Assembly: GCF_000013865.1 (NCBI RefSeq)
Contig: NC_007948.1
Coordinates: forward strand, 4,579,001-4,643,000
Direction: 5' to 3'
Source of the DNA: Polaromonas sp. JS666
GTDB lineage: Bacteria; Pseudomonadota; Gammaproteobacteria; Burkholderiales; Burkholderiaceae_C
DNA: 64,000 nt
Shown here: positions 45,170 through 53,807 of the stretch, piece by piece
Numbering within the stretch: position 1 is the stretch's first letter
Layout of the letters: every line of letters starts with the position of its first letter
Program-made: the position numbers and the translations under genes
The notes under the pieces: model-generated
Database searches by the model: none
What the model was told of the DNA's origin: nothing
Seen by the model: only the letters and a program-made list of their open reading frames with translations

Positions 45170-45590
45170 CTACTGCCGGATCTTGCCCACCGTGACGATC
45201 GACATCTCGACAAACCTGGAACCCGACCGGATGTTGGGTCTGAAGCCAATCGAATAACCGCCCAGGTCGAGCGTGTCGATCGAGTCGAGCGCTTGGACGA
45301 AGCCTTCGCGGCTGGCGCGTGCGCCCATCCGGCGGGCCACCTCGATGATCACCTTGGCTGCGATGTAGCCTTCCATCATGGCGTAGCTCACAGGCACGTC
45401 GGGCCTTTCCGATTTCGCGAGTGTGTCGGCGAAGTCCTTCGTGAGCCGGCTCGATGAAACTCGCGGCCGCGGCGCCGGTGGCAACCATCAGGACCGCCTG
45501 CGGCCGCGCGGCGATCATCGCGCCCACCGCCTTGTCGGCGCACGATTGCTCTGCGCACGCAGGTAAATATGTAGCGCAGGTTTTTCATAG
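45170..45590 (-). pseudogene. Decayed family 6 substrate-binding protein gene
   Basis: Three pieces of one gene survive in different frames: a short start-like piece near 45590 (MKNLRYIF), an internal piece ARPQAVLMVATGAAAASFIE, and the C terminus from RLTKDFADTLAKSERPDVPV to VEMSIVTVGKIRQ. Compared with the intact relative at 51570-52688, most of the N-terminal lobe and about 45 residues of the middle are deleted and the frame shifts at the junction. The C-terminal part alone cannot bind a ligand. Confidence 0.8.
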
Positions 45591-45602
45591 AAGCACCCCC
45601 GT

Positions 45603-45630
45603 CAAAAAGGCACCGGGTCAAGCCCGGTGC
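45603..45630 (-). terminator. Intrinsic terminator of the porin gene
   Basis: On the minus strand GCACCGGG and CCCGGTGC form an 8-base-pair stem with a 5-base loop, followed by CTTTTT. It lies 24 bases after the porin stop codon at 45654. Confidence 0.75.
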
Positions 45631-45653
45631 AAGTACTTGGAGACAAAGCAACC

Positions 45654-46721
45654 TCAAAAGGAATGACGTATACCCAAGTCAAACCCTGAAGATGACTGGT
45701 TCGCCGCAGTGACGGATCCGTTGAGCGCAGTAGTCGCGCCTCCACTGTTGCGTACCCGCGCATATGTGCCATAGATTGCGGTCCGCTTCGACAGGTTGTG
45801 AACGTAGCCCAGCGAGAGCTTCTTGGTTTCAGGATTGCCAGCAGCAGTGGTTTTGTAGTTCGACCACTGCGCCTTGATGTCTCCCGAGCCTATGCGGTAT
45901 ATCCCACCGATCTGCGCGCCACGGCCCGTCAACCCTGCGATCGTGCCCACCTGGTCGCGGTAGTAGCCGCCCATAGCCGTGAAATCACCGAACTCGTAGC
46001 GTGCAGCGATATTGCTGGAGGCAATGTCACCCGTGGTCGCAGTGCGTGCGTACTGCGTGCGAGCATGGGCGATCGCCACATTTAACGGCCCCGCGCGGTA
46101 GCCCATGCGAGCTCCACTGCCTGTGCCATCATCCGCGGTTGTTCCGGCATTGCTCGCGTTTTCACCTCGATAGTGCTGCAATTCGCCATAGAAGCCGCCG
46201 AGATCCGCCGGAAGGAAGTACATGATCGCGTTGGAAACCCGCGAGGACACCGGCCCTCCGAGCGAACCCACATTGGTCTGCGAGGAGCCCACGCCGTTGT
46301 TGCCGAAAGGATCAAACTCGAAGCGGTTGTAGTACTGCACAGAGTAATCGCGCCCGAGGCGTACTTCGCCCCAGCCGCTAGAGAGGCTGACCGTGGAACG
46401 GCGACCGAAGGTCAAACCACCGCCACCAGTCGTTCCGGTAGTTTGGTTGTTCGTATTGGTCGTGCCACCAGTGCCGTTGTCCAGCGAAAAAGCAGCTTCG
46501 AGCCAGAAACTGGCCGAGAGGCCGCCTCCCAGATCTTCAACGCCACGAAAGCCGATGCGCGACGAAGAATTGCCCCCCGAGCCAATTTGCGTGGCACTAG
46601 CACTGCTGCCCGAGCCGCGTTGAAAAGTCGCGTCAGCAATACCAAACAGCGTAACTGACGATTGAGCAGTTGCAAAGCCAGAGACGGCCAGCAACGTTAA
46701 GGAAATTATGATTTTCTTCAT
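45654..46721 (-). CDS. Outer-membrane porin (Gram-negative beta-proteobacterial type)
   Basis: A 355-residue porin with signal peptide MKKIIISLTLLAVSGFATAQ and the typical start SSVTLFGIADATFQRGSGSS. GGNSSSRIGFRGVEDLGGGL and LSLGYVHNLSKRTAIYGTYA are conserved strands, and it ends GFDLGIRHSF with the C-terminal Phe needed for outer-membrane insertion. It should form a trimeric 16-strand channel for small solutes. It ends in its own terminator and is probably transcribed alone. Confidence 0.95.
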   Translation of the reverse strand: MKKIIISLTLLAVSGFATAQSSVTLFGIADATFQRGSGSSASATQIGSGGNSSSRIGFRGVEDLGGGLSASFWLEAAFSLDNGTGGTTNTNNQTTGTTGGGGLTFGRRSTVSLSSGWGEVRLGRDYSVQYYNRFEFDPFGNNGVGSSQTNVGSLGGPVSSRVSNAIMYFLPADLGGFYGELQHYRGENASNAGTTADDGTGSGARMGYRAGPLNVAIAHARTQYARTATTGDIASSNIAARYEFGDFTAMGGYYRDQVGTIAGLTGRGAQIGGIYRIGSGDIKAQWSNYKTTAAGNPETKKLSLGYVHNLSKRTAIYGTYARVRNSGGATTALNGSVTAANQSSSGFDLGIRHSF

Positions 46722-47092
46722 GGGTTGTTCCGATAGAATGCCCCGACGCAGCTCCTCTCCTGCGTGGCCCCAGTGAGGGTCGCATCCAGTGCTCGAGGCC
46801 GACGACAGAAAAAAGAACCTCCCTCCCTGGCGCGCATCGGAATCAGCGGCGGGATAAGAAGCAGCGATGGGTTTGAAGGGGCTATGCGATAGGTCCTCCT
46901 TTTCCCGGCAACGGCACGGCGCGCAGCATCAAAAGGTCCTCCTCGACCTCGAAGGTCGCAAGAACCGGTAGGTCGCTTTGCGGCCAGGCACGAACTCGAC
47001 CAATTGCGGCGATTGCGGCGATTGCGGCGATTGCGTGGGGCATAGAGGCATACAAGGAGACAGCGAGATTTAACAGATGAATGGATTCGGTA
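46722..47092. other. Porin upstream region, no clear gene
   Basis: About 370 bases that should hold the porin promoter and leader. A minus-strand frame of 73 codons (46882-47103) crosses it and includes the AIAAIAAIAAI repeat plus FEVEEDLLMLRAVPLPGKGG. I do not recognise the product. It could be a small gene or the tail of a lost one. Confidence 0.4.
47003..47035. repeat. Tandem 9-base repeat (ATTGCGGCG, 3.7 copies)
   Basis: ATTGCGGCG is repeated at 47003, 47012 and 47021, followed by a partial copy. The unit is a multiple of three, so copy-number change would not shift any frame across it. Confidence 0.85.
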
Positions 47093-47818
47093 CTAGCGCA
47101 CATTCGGCTGTTTCACATGGAATCTAAAGTGGTTCAGCGCACAAACAGCGAGCGAGTCAATCGAGTCCACTACCGGCAATTCGAGCGCCTCTTGGCTGAG
47201 AGATGCGTGAGCGATGGGGAGCTCTGTGCATCCGAGAATCACTGCTGTAGCGCCACGGTCGTATAGCACTCGCACTGAATCTGCGAGTGCAGTGCCAGCC
47301 TCCCTCAATCGGTTCTGCTTTACCGCCTGGATCGGACGCACACATAACTGGAGCACATCGTCCTCCGTGTACGGAAGCACGGTGTAGCCCGCGTTCGTCA
47401 GCTTATCTTTGTAGAGACCCGAGTTGACTGTGGCCGGAGTGCCAAGCAGTCCAATGCGGCCGCCATCGATTCCTCTTGCATGAAGGTTTTCGACGACGGA
47501 AGAGACGATATGAATCAATGGCATCTTCACGCTCATTTGCAGATCTGGGTACCAGTAGTGAGCGGTGTTGCATGGAATGACGGCGCAACTGCACCCGCTG
47601 GACTCCAGGAACTGAAGGTTTCGGCGCATCGCAGGCATCGGGCTCAGTCCACGCCCGAGAGCAAATTCCGAGCGGTCGGGAATTTTGGGGTCGTTGATCA
47701 AGAGCACCGGAAGGTGCTCTTGATCACTCTGAACATCTGTGAGCAACGCCAGTCGATACGCAAAGTAAGCGCCTGCAGCGGGTCCCATCCCGCCAAGTAC
47801 ACCGAGCATCGGTGCCAT
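47093..47818 (-). CDS. Aspartate/glutamate racemase family protein
   Basis: About 241 residues from MAPMLGVLGGMGPAAGAYFA. The two catalytic cysteines are in AVIPCNTAHYWYPD and AVILGCTELPIAHA, as in cofactor-independent Asp/Glu racemases. It would convert D- and L-aspartate or a similar acid. It ends the lyase-Bug-racemase operon. A TTG start overlapping the Bug stop (47857) and a GTG at 47845 are alternatives. The racemase beside an ArgH-like lyase suggests handling of an amino-acid product of that lyase. Confidence 0.87.
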   Translation of the reverse strand: MAPMLGVLGGMGPAAGAYFAYRLALLTDVQSDQEHLPVLLINDPKIPDRSEFALGRGLSPMPAMRRNLQFLESSGCSCAVIPCNTAHYWYPDLQMSVKMPLIHIVSSVVENLHARGIDGGRIGLLGTPATVNSGLYKDKLTNAGYTVLPYTEDDVLQLCVRPIQAVKQNRLREAGTALADSVRVLYDRGATAVILGCTELPIAHASLSQEALELPVVDSIDSLAVCALNHFRFHVKQPNVR

Positions 47819-47853
47819 GCCCGCTTGATTGATTGCCTTATTCACCTTTCTGC

Positions 47854-48825
47854 TCAATCAAGGGTGATATTTGCCTTCTTGATCACTTCGCTCCATCGTT
47901 GCGTTTCGAAGCGCACAAGTGCGAAATAGTCAGCACTAGTTCCGGGCAGTGGCAATGCACCTTGCGCCGCCAGTTGCTCGGCGGTCGACTTTTCCTTCGT
48001 GATCTTGTTGATTTCCATAGAGAGCTTGTCGATGATCGCCTTCGGTGTACCCGCTGGGGCCAGCACGCCAGACCAGGAGTCCACCACAAAGTCGGGAACG
48101 CCAGCCTCTGCCATCGTCGGAACGTTTGGCAGCGAGGGGGATCGTTGCGCACTAGTCATTGCAAGCGCACGCAGCTTTCCGCTCTGGATATGCGGGAGGA
48201 CGGTCGGCAGGTTCACAAACATCAAGTCAATCTGGCCCGCCAGCAGGTCGTTATTAGCAGGACCTGCACCTTTGTACGGCACATGGTCGATGTCAGTGTT
48301 TGTCTTGAATTTAAACAATTCGCCGATCAGGTGATTGACGCCGCCGGTTCCCGAAGAACCCATGAAGAGCTTTTTGCCTCCCGATCTGGAATAGGCGATC
48401 AGTTCCTGGACAGTTTTTGCAGGCACCTTGTTCGCGACGACAAGTACATTGGGTAGGGCTGCAAACAGGGCCACTTGCTTGAATGCCTTGTTTGCGTCAT
48501 AGGGTAGCTTCTTGTATAGCAGCGAATGAAATGATTGGTGGCCCGATGACGCAAGGAGGAGGGTGTATCCGTCGGGCGGGGCCTTGGCTACAACGTCCGC
48601 CCCCATCGTTCCTCCTGCCCCCGCTTTATTTTCGACAATGACTTGCTGACCTAGTTTCTCGGAAAGGCGTTGCGCGAGAACCCTTCCGATCAGGTCTACA
48701 CTGCCACCGGGCGCAAAAGGGACGATCAACCGGATCGGCTTCTCCGGGTACGTGGCAGCGAATGCGTTGGTAGCAACGCAGACAGCGGCGATGGTCGCGA
48801 TCAGAGTTCTAACAAGGAACTTCAT
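47854..48825 (-). CDS. Bug/TctC-family periplasmic binding protein
   Basis: A 323-residue tripartite tricarboxylate transporter-type receptor with signal peptide (TLIATIAAVCVATNAFAATY). YPEKPIRLIVPFAPGGSVDL, VIVENKAGAGGTMGADVVAK and LFMGSSGTGGVNHL are the diagnostic motifs. Bug proteins bind di- and tricarboxylates, amino acids or similar acids. No TctA or TctB membrane gene is in the window, as for most Bug proteins of Burkholderiales. It lies between the lyase and racemase genes, so its ligand is probably their substrate. Confidence 0.94.
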   Translation of the reverse strand: MKFLVRTLIATIAAVCVATNAFAATYPEKPIRLIVPFAPGGSVDLIGRVLAQRLSEKLGQQVIVENKAGAGGTMGADVVAKAPPDGYTLLLASSGHQSFHSLLYKKLPYDANKAFKQVALFAALPNVLVVANKVPAKTVQELIAYSRSGGKKLFMGSSGTGGVNHLIGELFKFKTNTDIDHVPYKGAGPANNDLLAGQIDLMFVNLPTVLPHIQSGKLRALAMTSAQRSPSLPNVPTMAEAGVPDFVVDSWSGVLAPAGTPKAIIDKLSMEINKITKEKSTAEQLAAQGALPLPGTSADYFALVRFETQRWSEVIKKANITLD

Positions 48826-48854
48826 GGTTCAGATCCTTTACGGTGAGTGGACGG

Positions 48855-50354
48855 TTATTGACTTGCGATGGCGGCCACGTCGCGCTTCATCTGTTCGTGC
48901 GCTGCGGTAAAGTGATCTCTGGTTGACTGAACTTTGGCCAGAACATTTTCGAGACTACCGAGCTGCTTCTTGATTGCACCGGACAGCTCCGCAGGCGCTG
49001 GCCCCCCGTTGTGCCGCATGTTCACACACTCAATGGGATCGAGGTACTTGCGCAGCTTCTGCTCGGGCCACTCGATTGCGGATCCAATAACGTCGACTGC
49101 TGCGCGATCCAGCATTGCGCTCGTTAGCTCGTTCGCAGACTTGCCTTCGTCCAGTGCAAGGCGAACGAGGCCACCCACCACGTGGTGCGCCTCGCGAAAG
49201 GACATGCCGGCCTCGGCCACGAGCCCATCGGCAAGGTCGGTTGCAACCGAAAAATCGAATCGAACATGCTGCAGCATGTTCTTTTCTTTGGGCTCCGCCG
49301 TGCTCACGATCAACTCGAACAGTGCGAGGCATCGGAGAGTCTCCTCAGCGCACTCCCAAAAGCTGCGCATGCTTTCACGGCTGCTATCGCCGGCATGGGT
49401 GAAGTGGGTTCCCTTCACTGCAACAAGGGAAGCGGTAAGCAGTCCGATGATGTGACTGCTCTTGCCCCGAAGGTACTCAAGTACGACGGGGTTCTTCTTC
49501 TGCGGCATGATGCTCGACGTGCTGGCCACTCGATCTGGGAACGACACAAGCCCGAATTCGAGCGTGGACCAGACCTGAAAGTCCTGCGCCACCCTCCCCC
49601 AAGTGAGCGCGACGATGGTCATCGCCGACATCGCCTCCCACGCGAAGTCTCGCGAGGCGACCGCATCCAGGGTGTTGGGCGCGACGGAGCTAAAGCCGAG
49701 TGCCGTAGCCGTCACGCTCCTATCGATGGGGAAACGTGTCCCCGCCAACGCCCCCGCGCCAAGCGGCGACTCATCGATGCGAGCCAAAGAGGCATGCAGA
49801 CGATCCATGTCCCTCCCCAGCGCTTCCGCCACAGCGCTCAGATAGAAGCCATACGTGATCGGCTGCGCGGGCTGCAGATGGGTATACCCGGGCATGATGA
49901 CGTTTGTGAACTTGCTCGCCCGCTCAAGGGCAACCCTGCGCACCCGTCCAAGAGCTTCTAGGACATTGAGCACGGCACTCCGTGCGCGCAGCCGATCAAT
50001 CGTCACCCCAATGTCGTTTCGACTGCGCGCCATATGCAGTCGACCTCCAACGTCGCGCCCGACGATCTCCATCAGCTTCGATTCGTAGTTGAAGTAGGGC
50101 TCCTCCTTGGCCGGATCCAGTTCCACGGCTTCAGGGCCTTCGGCTTCCATCTGCGCCAAACCGTTGGCGAGCTTCTTTGCCACGTCCGGCGAGATCAAAC
50201 CCGTCTTGTGCAGCATCAGCAAATGCGCCTGGTTCACGACGGTGAGATAGGGGAACTGCCTCGGGAAATCGCGCGCAAGGCGCGGACCAGTGATGTGCTC
50301 GCAGATCTCCTTTGCGGTTGGCTCTTTAAGCCGGCGACTGACTTTTGATTCCAT
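48855..50354 (-). CDS. Argininosuccinate lyase-like protein (fumarase/aspartase superfamily)
   Basis: About 499 residues. [30 protein letters not shown] (general-acid His region) and TSSIMPQKKNPVVLEYLRGK (catalytic Ser loop) are the superfamily signatures. True ArgH proteins are about 460 residues; this one is longer. Placement with a Bug protein and an Asp/Glu racemase, under a divergent LysR, argues for a catabolic C-N lyase that splits an N-substituted aspartate into fumarate and an amine. Relatives include ethylenediamine-disuccinate lyase. Arginine biosynthesis cannot be excluded. The ATG at 50354 is taken, with a TTG three codons earlier possible. Confidence 0.85.
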   Translation of the reverse strand: MESKVSRRLKEPTAKEICEHITGPRLARDFPRQFPYLTVVNQAHLLMLHKTGLISPDVAKKLANGLAQMEAEGPEAVELDPAKEEPYFNYESKLMEIVGRDVGGRLHMARSRNDIGVTIDRLRARSAVLNVLEALGRVRRVALERASKFTNVIMPGYTHLQPAQPITYGFYLSAVAEALGRDMDRLHASLARIDESPLGAGALAGTRFPIDRSVTATALGFSSVAPNTLDAVASRDFAWEAMSAMTIVALTWGRVAQDFQVWSTLEFGLVSFPDRVASTSSIMPQKKNPVVLEYLRGKSSHIIGLLTASLVAVKGTHFTHAGDSSRESMRSFWECAEETLRCLALFELIVSTAEPKEKNMLQHVRFDFSVATDLADGLVAEAGMSFREAHHVVGGLVRLALDEGKSANELTSAMLDRAAVDVIGSAIEWPEQKLRKYLDPIECVNMRHNGGPAPAELSGAIKKQLGSLENVLAKVQSTRDHFTAAHEQMKRDVAAIASQ

Positions 50355-50410
50355 TGTTTTCAAATCCGTTTTTTAAGTTAATGCAAGTATCAAGAGAGAG
50401 CGTCATGGCG

Positions 50411-50447
50411 TCAAATGACAGTTTTCAAGTACTCAATACGCATTTGA
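50411..50447. promoter_or_regulatory. Inverted repeat between lyase and LysR genes
   Basis: TCAAATG at 50411-50417 and CATTTGA at 50441-50447 form a 7-base inverted repeat about 23 bases apart in the divergent promoter region. It is a candidate LysR site. Confidence 0.45.
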
Positions 50448-50482
50448 TATGACTCACATCGAAAGAAGTACTATTAGCACCT

Positions 50483-51361
50483 ATGAACTTCAAGCAGATA
50501 GAAACATTTCGGGCCGTCATGCTTACGGGATCAATGACCGTAGCGGCGCAGCAACTTCATACCTCTCAGCCGAACGTCAGCCGCGGCATCGGCAAACTCG
50601 AGGCGGAGATCGGCTTCGAGCTCTTTGATCGCCTCGCAGGGCGCCTGGTGGCAACCAAAGGCGGGGAGGCACTCTTCAAGGAAGTGGAGCGCGCGTTCGT
50701 TGGACTGGACAGTCTCACCGAATCAGCGCGCGCTATTCGGGAGTTGGGGGTGGGAACCCTCCGCGTTGCCGCAGCTGCCTCGATCTCTATGAGTGTCCTT
50801 CCTCTGGCTATTCGCATGTTCAGCGAAAAATATCCATTGATCCGGATCGTTGTGGACACCAGCGAGTCATCCATCGTTGCTAACTGGATAGCCACTCAGC
50901 ATTGCGACATTGGGTTCGTGTCCTATATTTCCGACAAGCCAGGTGTCGTGGCATCAGTGATCCACACCGAGAATGCAGTTTGCGTCATGCCATCCCGTCA
51001 CCCGCTTGCAAGGAAAAGGCGTCTTGTACCGCAAGACCTGAATGGTGAGCGGTTCATATCGCTCCCGAGCGGAAGCTCCTCTCGATGTGCGGTCGATGCT
51101 GCGTTTCCCGAGGAAGGTCGAATCATGGTGCTCGAAACCACTTACGCAGCGACAATATGCAGGATGGTCAGCGAGGGACTCGGCTTGAGTCTTTTGAATC
51201 CTATCGTTAGTCGCACAATGAAGCTTCCCGGGATCGTCGCCATCCCCTTCAAGCCGGACGTGCCTTTCAAGAGCTACATGCTCAGGGCCCAGCTGGCACC
51301 GCGTGACACACACGTAAACTTCTTTGTTTCCTGCATGCGGACAGCCTTTAAGTCATTTTGA
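50483..51361 (+). CDS. LysR-family transcriptional regulator
   Basis: A 292-residue LysR protein beginning MNFKQIETFRAVMLTGSMTV, with SQPNVSRGIGKLEAEIGFEL as recognition region and MVSEGLGLSLLNPIVS in the ligand domain. It is divergent from the ArgH-like lyase operon and probably controls it. Confidence 0.88.
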   Translation: MNFKQIETFRAVMLTGSMTVAAQQLHTSQPNVSRGIGKLEAEIGFELFDRLAGRLVATKGGEALFKEVERAFVGLDSLTESARAIRELGVGTLRVAAAASISMSVLPLAIRMFSEKYPLIRIVVDTSESSIVANWIATQHCDIGFVSYISDKPGVVASVIHTENAVCVMPSRHPLARKRRLVPQDLNGERFISLPSGSSSRCAVDAAFPEEGRIMVLETTYAATICRMVSEGLGLSLLNPIVSRTMKLPGIVAIPFKPDVPFKSYMLRAQLAPRDTHVNFFVSCMRTAFKSF

Positions 51362-51364
51362 TGG

Positions 51365-51430
51365 CGCTGGTCCACATGGACATCATTGAGTGCTGACCAC
51401 GCTACAGGTTTGTCTGCAGACAGACTGACC
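51365..51430 (+). pseudogene. Scrap resembling the 3' end of sdaA with its flank
   Basis: A 39-base stretch around 51377-51415 matches the last codons and downstream flank of sdaA at about 33106-33144 with six differences, all transitions. It keeps the codons for a DIIEC-like end and the stop codon. The similarity runs past the stop into non-coding DNA, so it is a copy of that junction and not conserved protein. No other part of a serine deaminase is visible here. Confidence 0.5.
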
Positions 51431-51569
51431 CCTGACCCTTGAGGATGCCCTTTCTCACTGGTCCGGCCCGAGGGGTTCACTCCAAGTGTGGGTCAAGATT
51501 TAATGGCAAGATTGTCAGGCTTCAGTGCGATTCAGCAACAAGCAAACAGCCAGATCGAAACTCTTCGAT

Positions 51570-52688
51570 CTACTGACGTATTTTCCCGCTGCCACTGATG
51601 ATGGACAGCTCCACGAATTTCGCGCCGGAGCGTATTCCCGGCTTGAAGCTCACCAGGTAGCCGCCGAGGTCATAGCTATCCATGCTATCCAGCGCTGTCA
51701 CAAACCCTGAGCGATTTGGATTTTTTCCTTGTCGACGCACGGCTTCCACGATGACCTTGGCTGCGATATAGCCTTCCATCATGGTATAGCTCACCGGCAC
51801 CTCTAGACTCTGAGTTTTAGCGATCGTATCGCTGAACTCCTTGGCCAGGCGCACTGAGATCTTGTACGGATTGGGCACAACTTGCGCAATTGCCACACCC
51901 CGCAATTGTTCCTCGCTCAGTCGCTTTGATAACTGCTCGATGTCGGCCCCTGAGTGCGAAAGCAACTGTGATGCACCACCAGCCGCCCGGTACTGCTCAA
52001 TAAAGGCGGCTGCGGCCGCCCCGCTTGCGACCATGATAATGGCCTGCGGTGTGGTTTTAACGAACACCTCAACAGCCGGCGTAACGCGAGCCGTCCCAGC
52101 TGGATAGGATGCTTTGGAAATGACATTGCCGCGAGTCTTCTTGACTGCTTCGTCGGTGGCAGCAAGCAGCGAGGCAACACCCGGACCGTCTTCGTAAAAA
52201 AGGCCAATTCGGTTGATACCGACAGTGGCCAGGTGTTCGGTAATTTTGTGGATCTCGTCACGTAAGCTGGCCCGCACGTTGTACAGCAACGGGGTCTCGG
52301 GACGCATTTCTGTCGTGCGGTAGCCCACGACGGCGATGGAGTTTGCTTCGAGCACGCCTGAACTCACCAAATCTGTGATGTTGCGGTTGCCAAAAAATCC
52401 AGCCAAAACCAATGGCTTTTCTTCAGTCAGCAACTGCTTGGTGGCACTAATAGTATCCTCCGCCCGCCCACCATCATCTTTGCGAACCAGGGCGAACGTG
52501 TGGCCGTTGATGCCGCCGGCCTTGTTGACATTGTTAAACATCAGCTGCATACCAACCGCATATGCCCTGCCTTGATTGGCATCCAAGCCTGACATCGGAC
52601 CGACCTGCCCGACAACAACTTCAACAGCATGCGCTAGTGGCATCCCTAGCAGGGAAAGAATGAGAACTAAGCTTGGATTCATTTTCAT
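51570..52688 (-). CDS. ABC transporter substrate-binding protein, family 6
   Basis: A 372-residue protein with signal peptide (LVLILSLLGMPLAHAVEVVV), VGQVGPMSGLDANQGRAYAV at the mature start and ELSIISGSGKIRQ at the end. It is a close relative of 34194-35339 and intact over the full LivJ-like fold. No Liv permease lies nearby. It follows a Bug protein gene by 48 bases on the same strand, so two different types of receptor are encoded in tandem. Confidence 0.9.
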   Translation of the reverse strand: MKMNPSLVLILSLLGMPLAHAVEVVVGQVGPMSGLDANQGRAYAVGMQLMFNNVNKAGGINGHTFALVRKDDGGRAEDTISATKQLLTEEKPLVLAGFFGNRNITDLVSSGVLEANSIAVVGYRTTEMRPETPLLYNVRASLRDEIHKITEHLATVGINRIGLFYEDGPGVASLLAATDEAVKKTRGNVISKASYPAGTARVTPAVEVFVKTTPQAIIMVASGAAAAAFIEQYRAAGGASQLLSHSGADIEQLSKRLSEEQLRGVAIAQVVPNPYKISVRLAKEFSDTIAKTQSLEVPVSYTMMEGYIAAKVIVEAVRRQGKNPNRSGFVTALDSMDSYDLGGYLVSFKPGIRSGAKFVELSIISGSGKIRQ

Positions 52689-52736
52689 AAAACTTCATAT
52701 CCCAACAGCGTAGAGATCAATATGCGTAGCCACAAA

Positions 52737-53702
52737 TCAATCCACAGTTGCACCAGAACTGCGCACCAGTTTTGCCCACTTTTCAGTATCTGATTGAATA
52801 CGCTTAGTGAGTTCTTCCGGCGTCGAGACAAGTGGGGTAGCGCCCTGCAGGGTAAGTTTCTCAACCATTGCTTTATCCCGTGCGATACGCGAAATTTCAT
52901 TCGAAAGCTTGACCAGAATTTCCTTTGGTAGGTCCTTTGGCCCCAGGACACCAGACCACACATTTACGGCGTACCCCGGCACTCCTGCTTCAATCATTGT
53001 CGGTACGTTGGGCAGTACCGGTGACCTTGTCGTGCTCGTTACAGCTAGCGGACGCAGTTTTCCAGCTTTAATCCCCTGCACCGATCCTGGAAGATTGTCG
53101 AACATCAGCTGAATCTGATTTCCCAACAAATCAGTCATCGCGGGTCCGCTACCCTTGTAAGGTACGTGCGCAAAAGTAGCTCCCGTCATCGATTTGAACA
53201 ACTCACCCGAAAGATGGTTGGTAGTTCCATTGCCGGCCGAACCCATGAACAGGGTGGTGGGATGTCTCTTTGAATAGTCGATTAATTCTTTAACCGACTT
53301 AACCGGAACCGTTGGATTGACCACCAATACGTTTGGAACAGTCGCGAACGTTGCGATGGGGGTGAAATCCTTCTTTGAATCGTATGGCAAGTTCTTATAT
53401 AGCGACGCATTGATTGCCAGGCCGATTCCTCCGAACAACAACGTGTATCCATCCGCCGCCGACTTAGCCACGAAATCTGTACCGAGAGTGCCGCCTGCAC
53501 CTGCACGATTGTCAACAATCACCTGTTGTCCAAGCGATTCGGACAGACGGCTGGCCAGCAGGCGACCAAGATTGTCGGTGGTTCCCCCTGGAGGAAACGG
53601 CACGATCAAACGGATCGGCTTCGTTGGATAGCTTTCCGCGTAAGCGGCTGTGGCGGCCAATGCAATGAATAGGCTTGTAATTAACCTAGAAATATTCGTC
53701 AT
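52737..53702 (-). CDS. Bug/TctC-family periplasmic binding protein
   Basis: A 321-residue receptor with signal peptide (LITSLFIALAATAAYAESYP), YPTKPIRLIVPFPPGGTTDN, VIVDNRAGAGGTLGTDFVAK and LFMGSAGNGTTNHLSGELFK. It is the second Bug protein of the window and, like the first, near an ArgH-like lyase gene. TctA and TctB are not present. The 105 bases between it and the dual ATPase gene contain no gene. Confidence 0.94.
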   Translation of the reverse strand: MTNISRLITSLFIALAATAAYAESYPTKPIRLIVPFPPGGTTDNLGRLLASRLSESLGQQVIVDNRAGAGGTLGTDFVAKSAADGYTLLFGGIGLAINASLYKNLPYDSKKDFTPIATFATVPNVLVVNPTVPVKSVKELIDYSKRHPTTLFMGSAGNGTTNHLSGELFKSMTGATFAHVPYKGSGPAMTDLLGNQIQLMFDNLPGSVQGIKAGKLRPLAVTSTTRSPVLPNVPTMIEAGVPGYAVNVWSGVLGPKDLPKEILVKLSNEISRIARDKAMVEKLTLQGATPLVSTPEELTKRIQSDTEKWAKLVRSSGATVD

Positions 53703-53807
53703 GATGTAGATTCCAGTGAAAGGTCGAAGGAATGTGACAGTGATCGTTGCTATTCACTACTCAGCACTATCAGAAGTACCACAACGTGCAGCGCTTGTCT
53801 GAACGGC

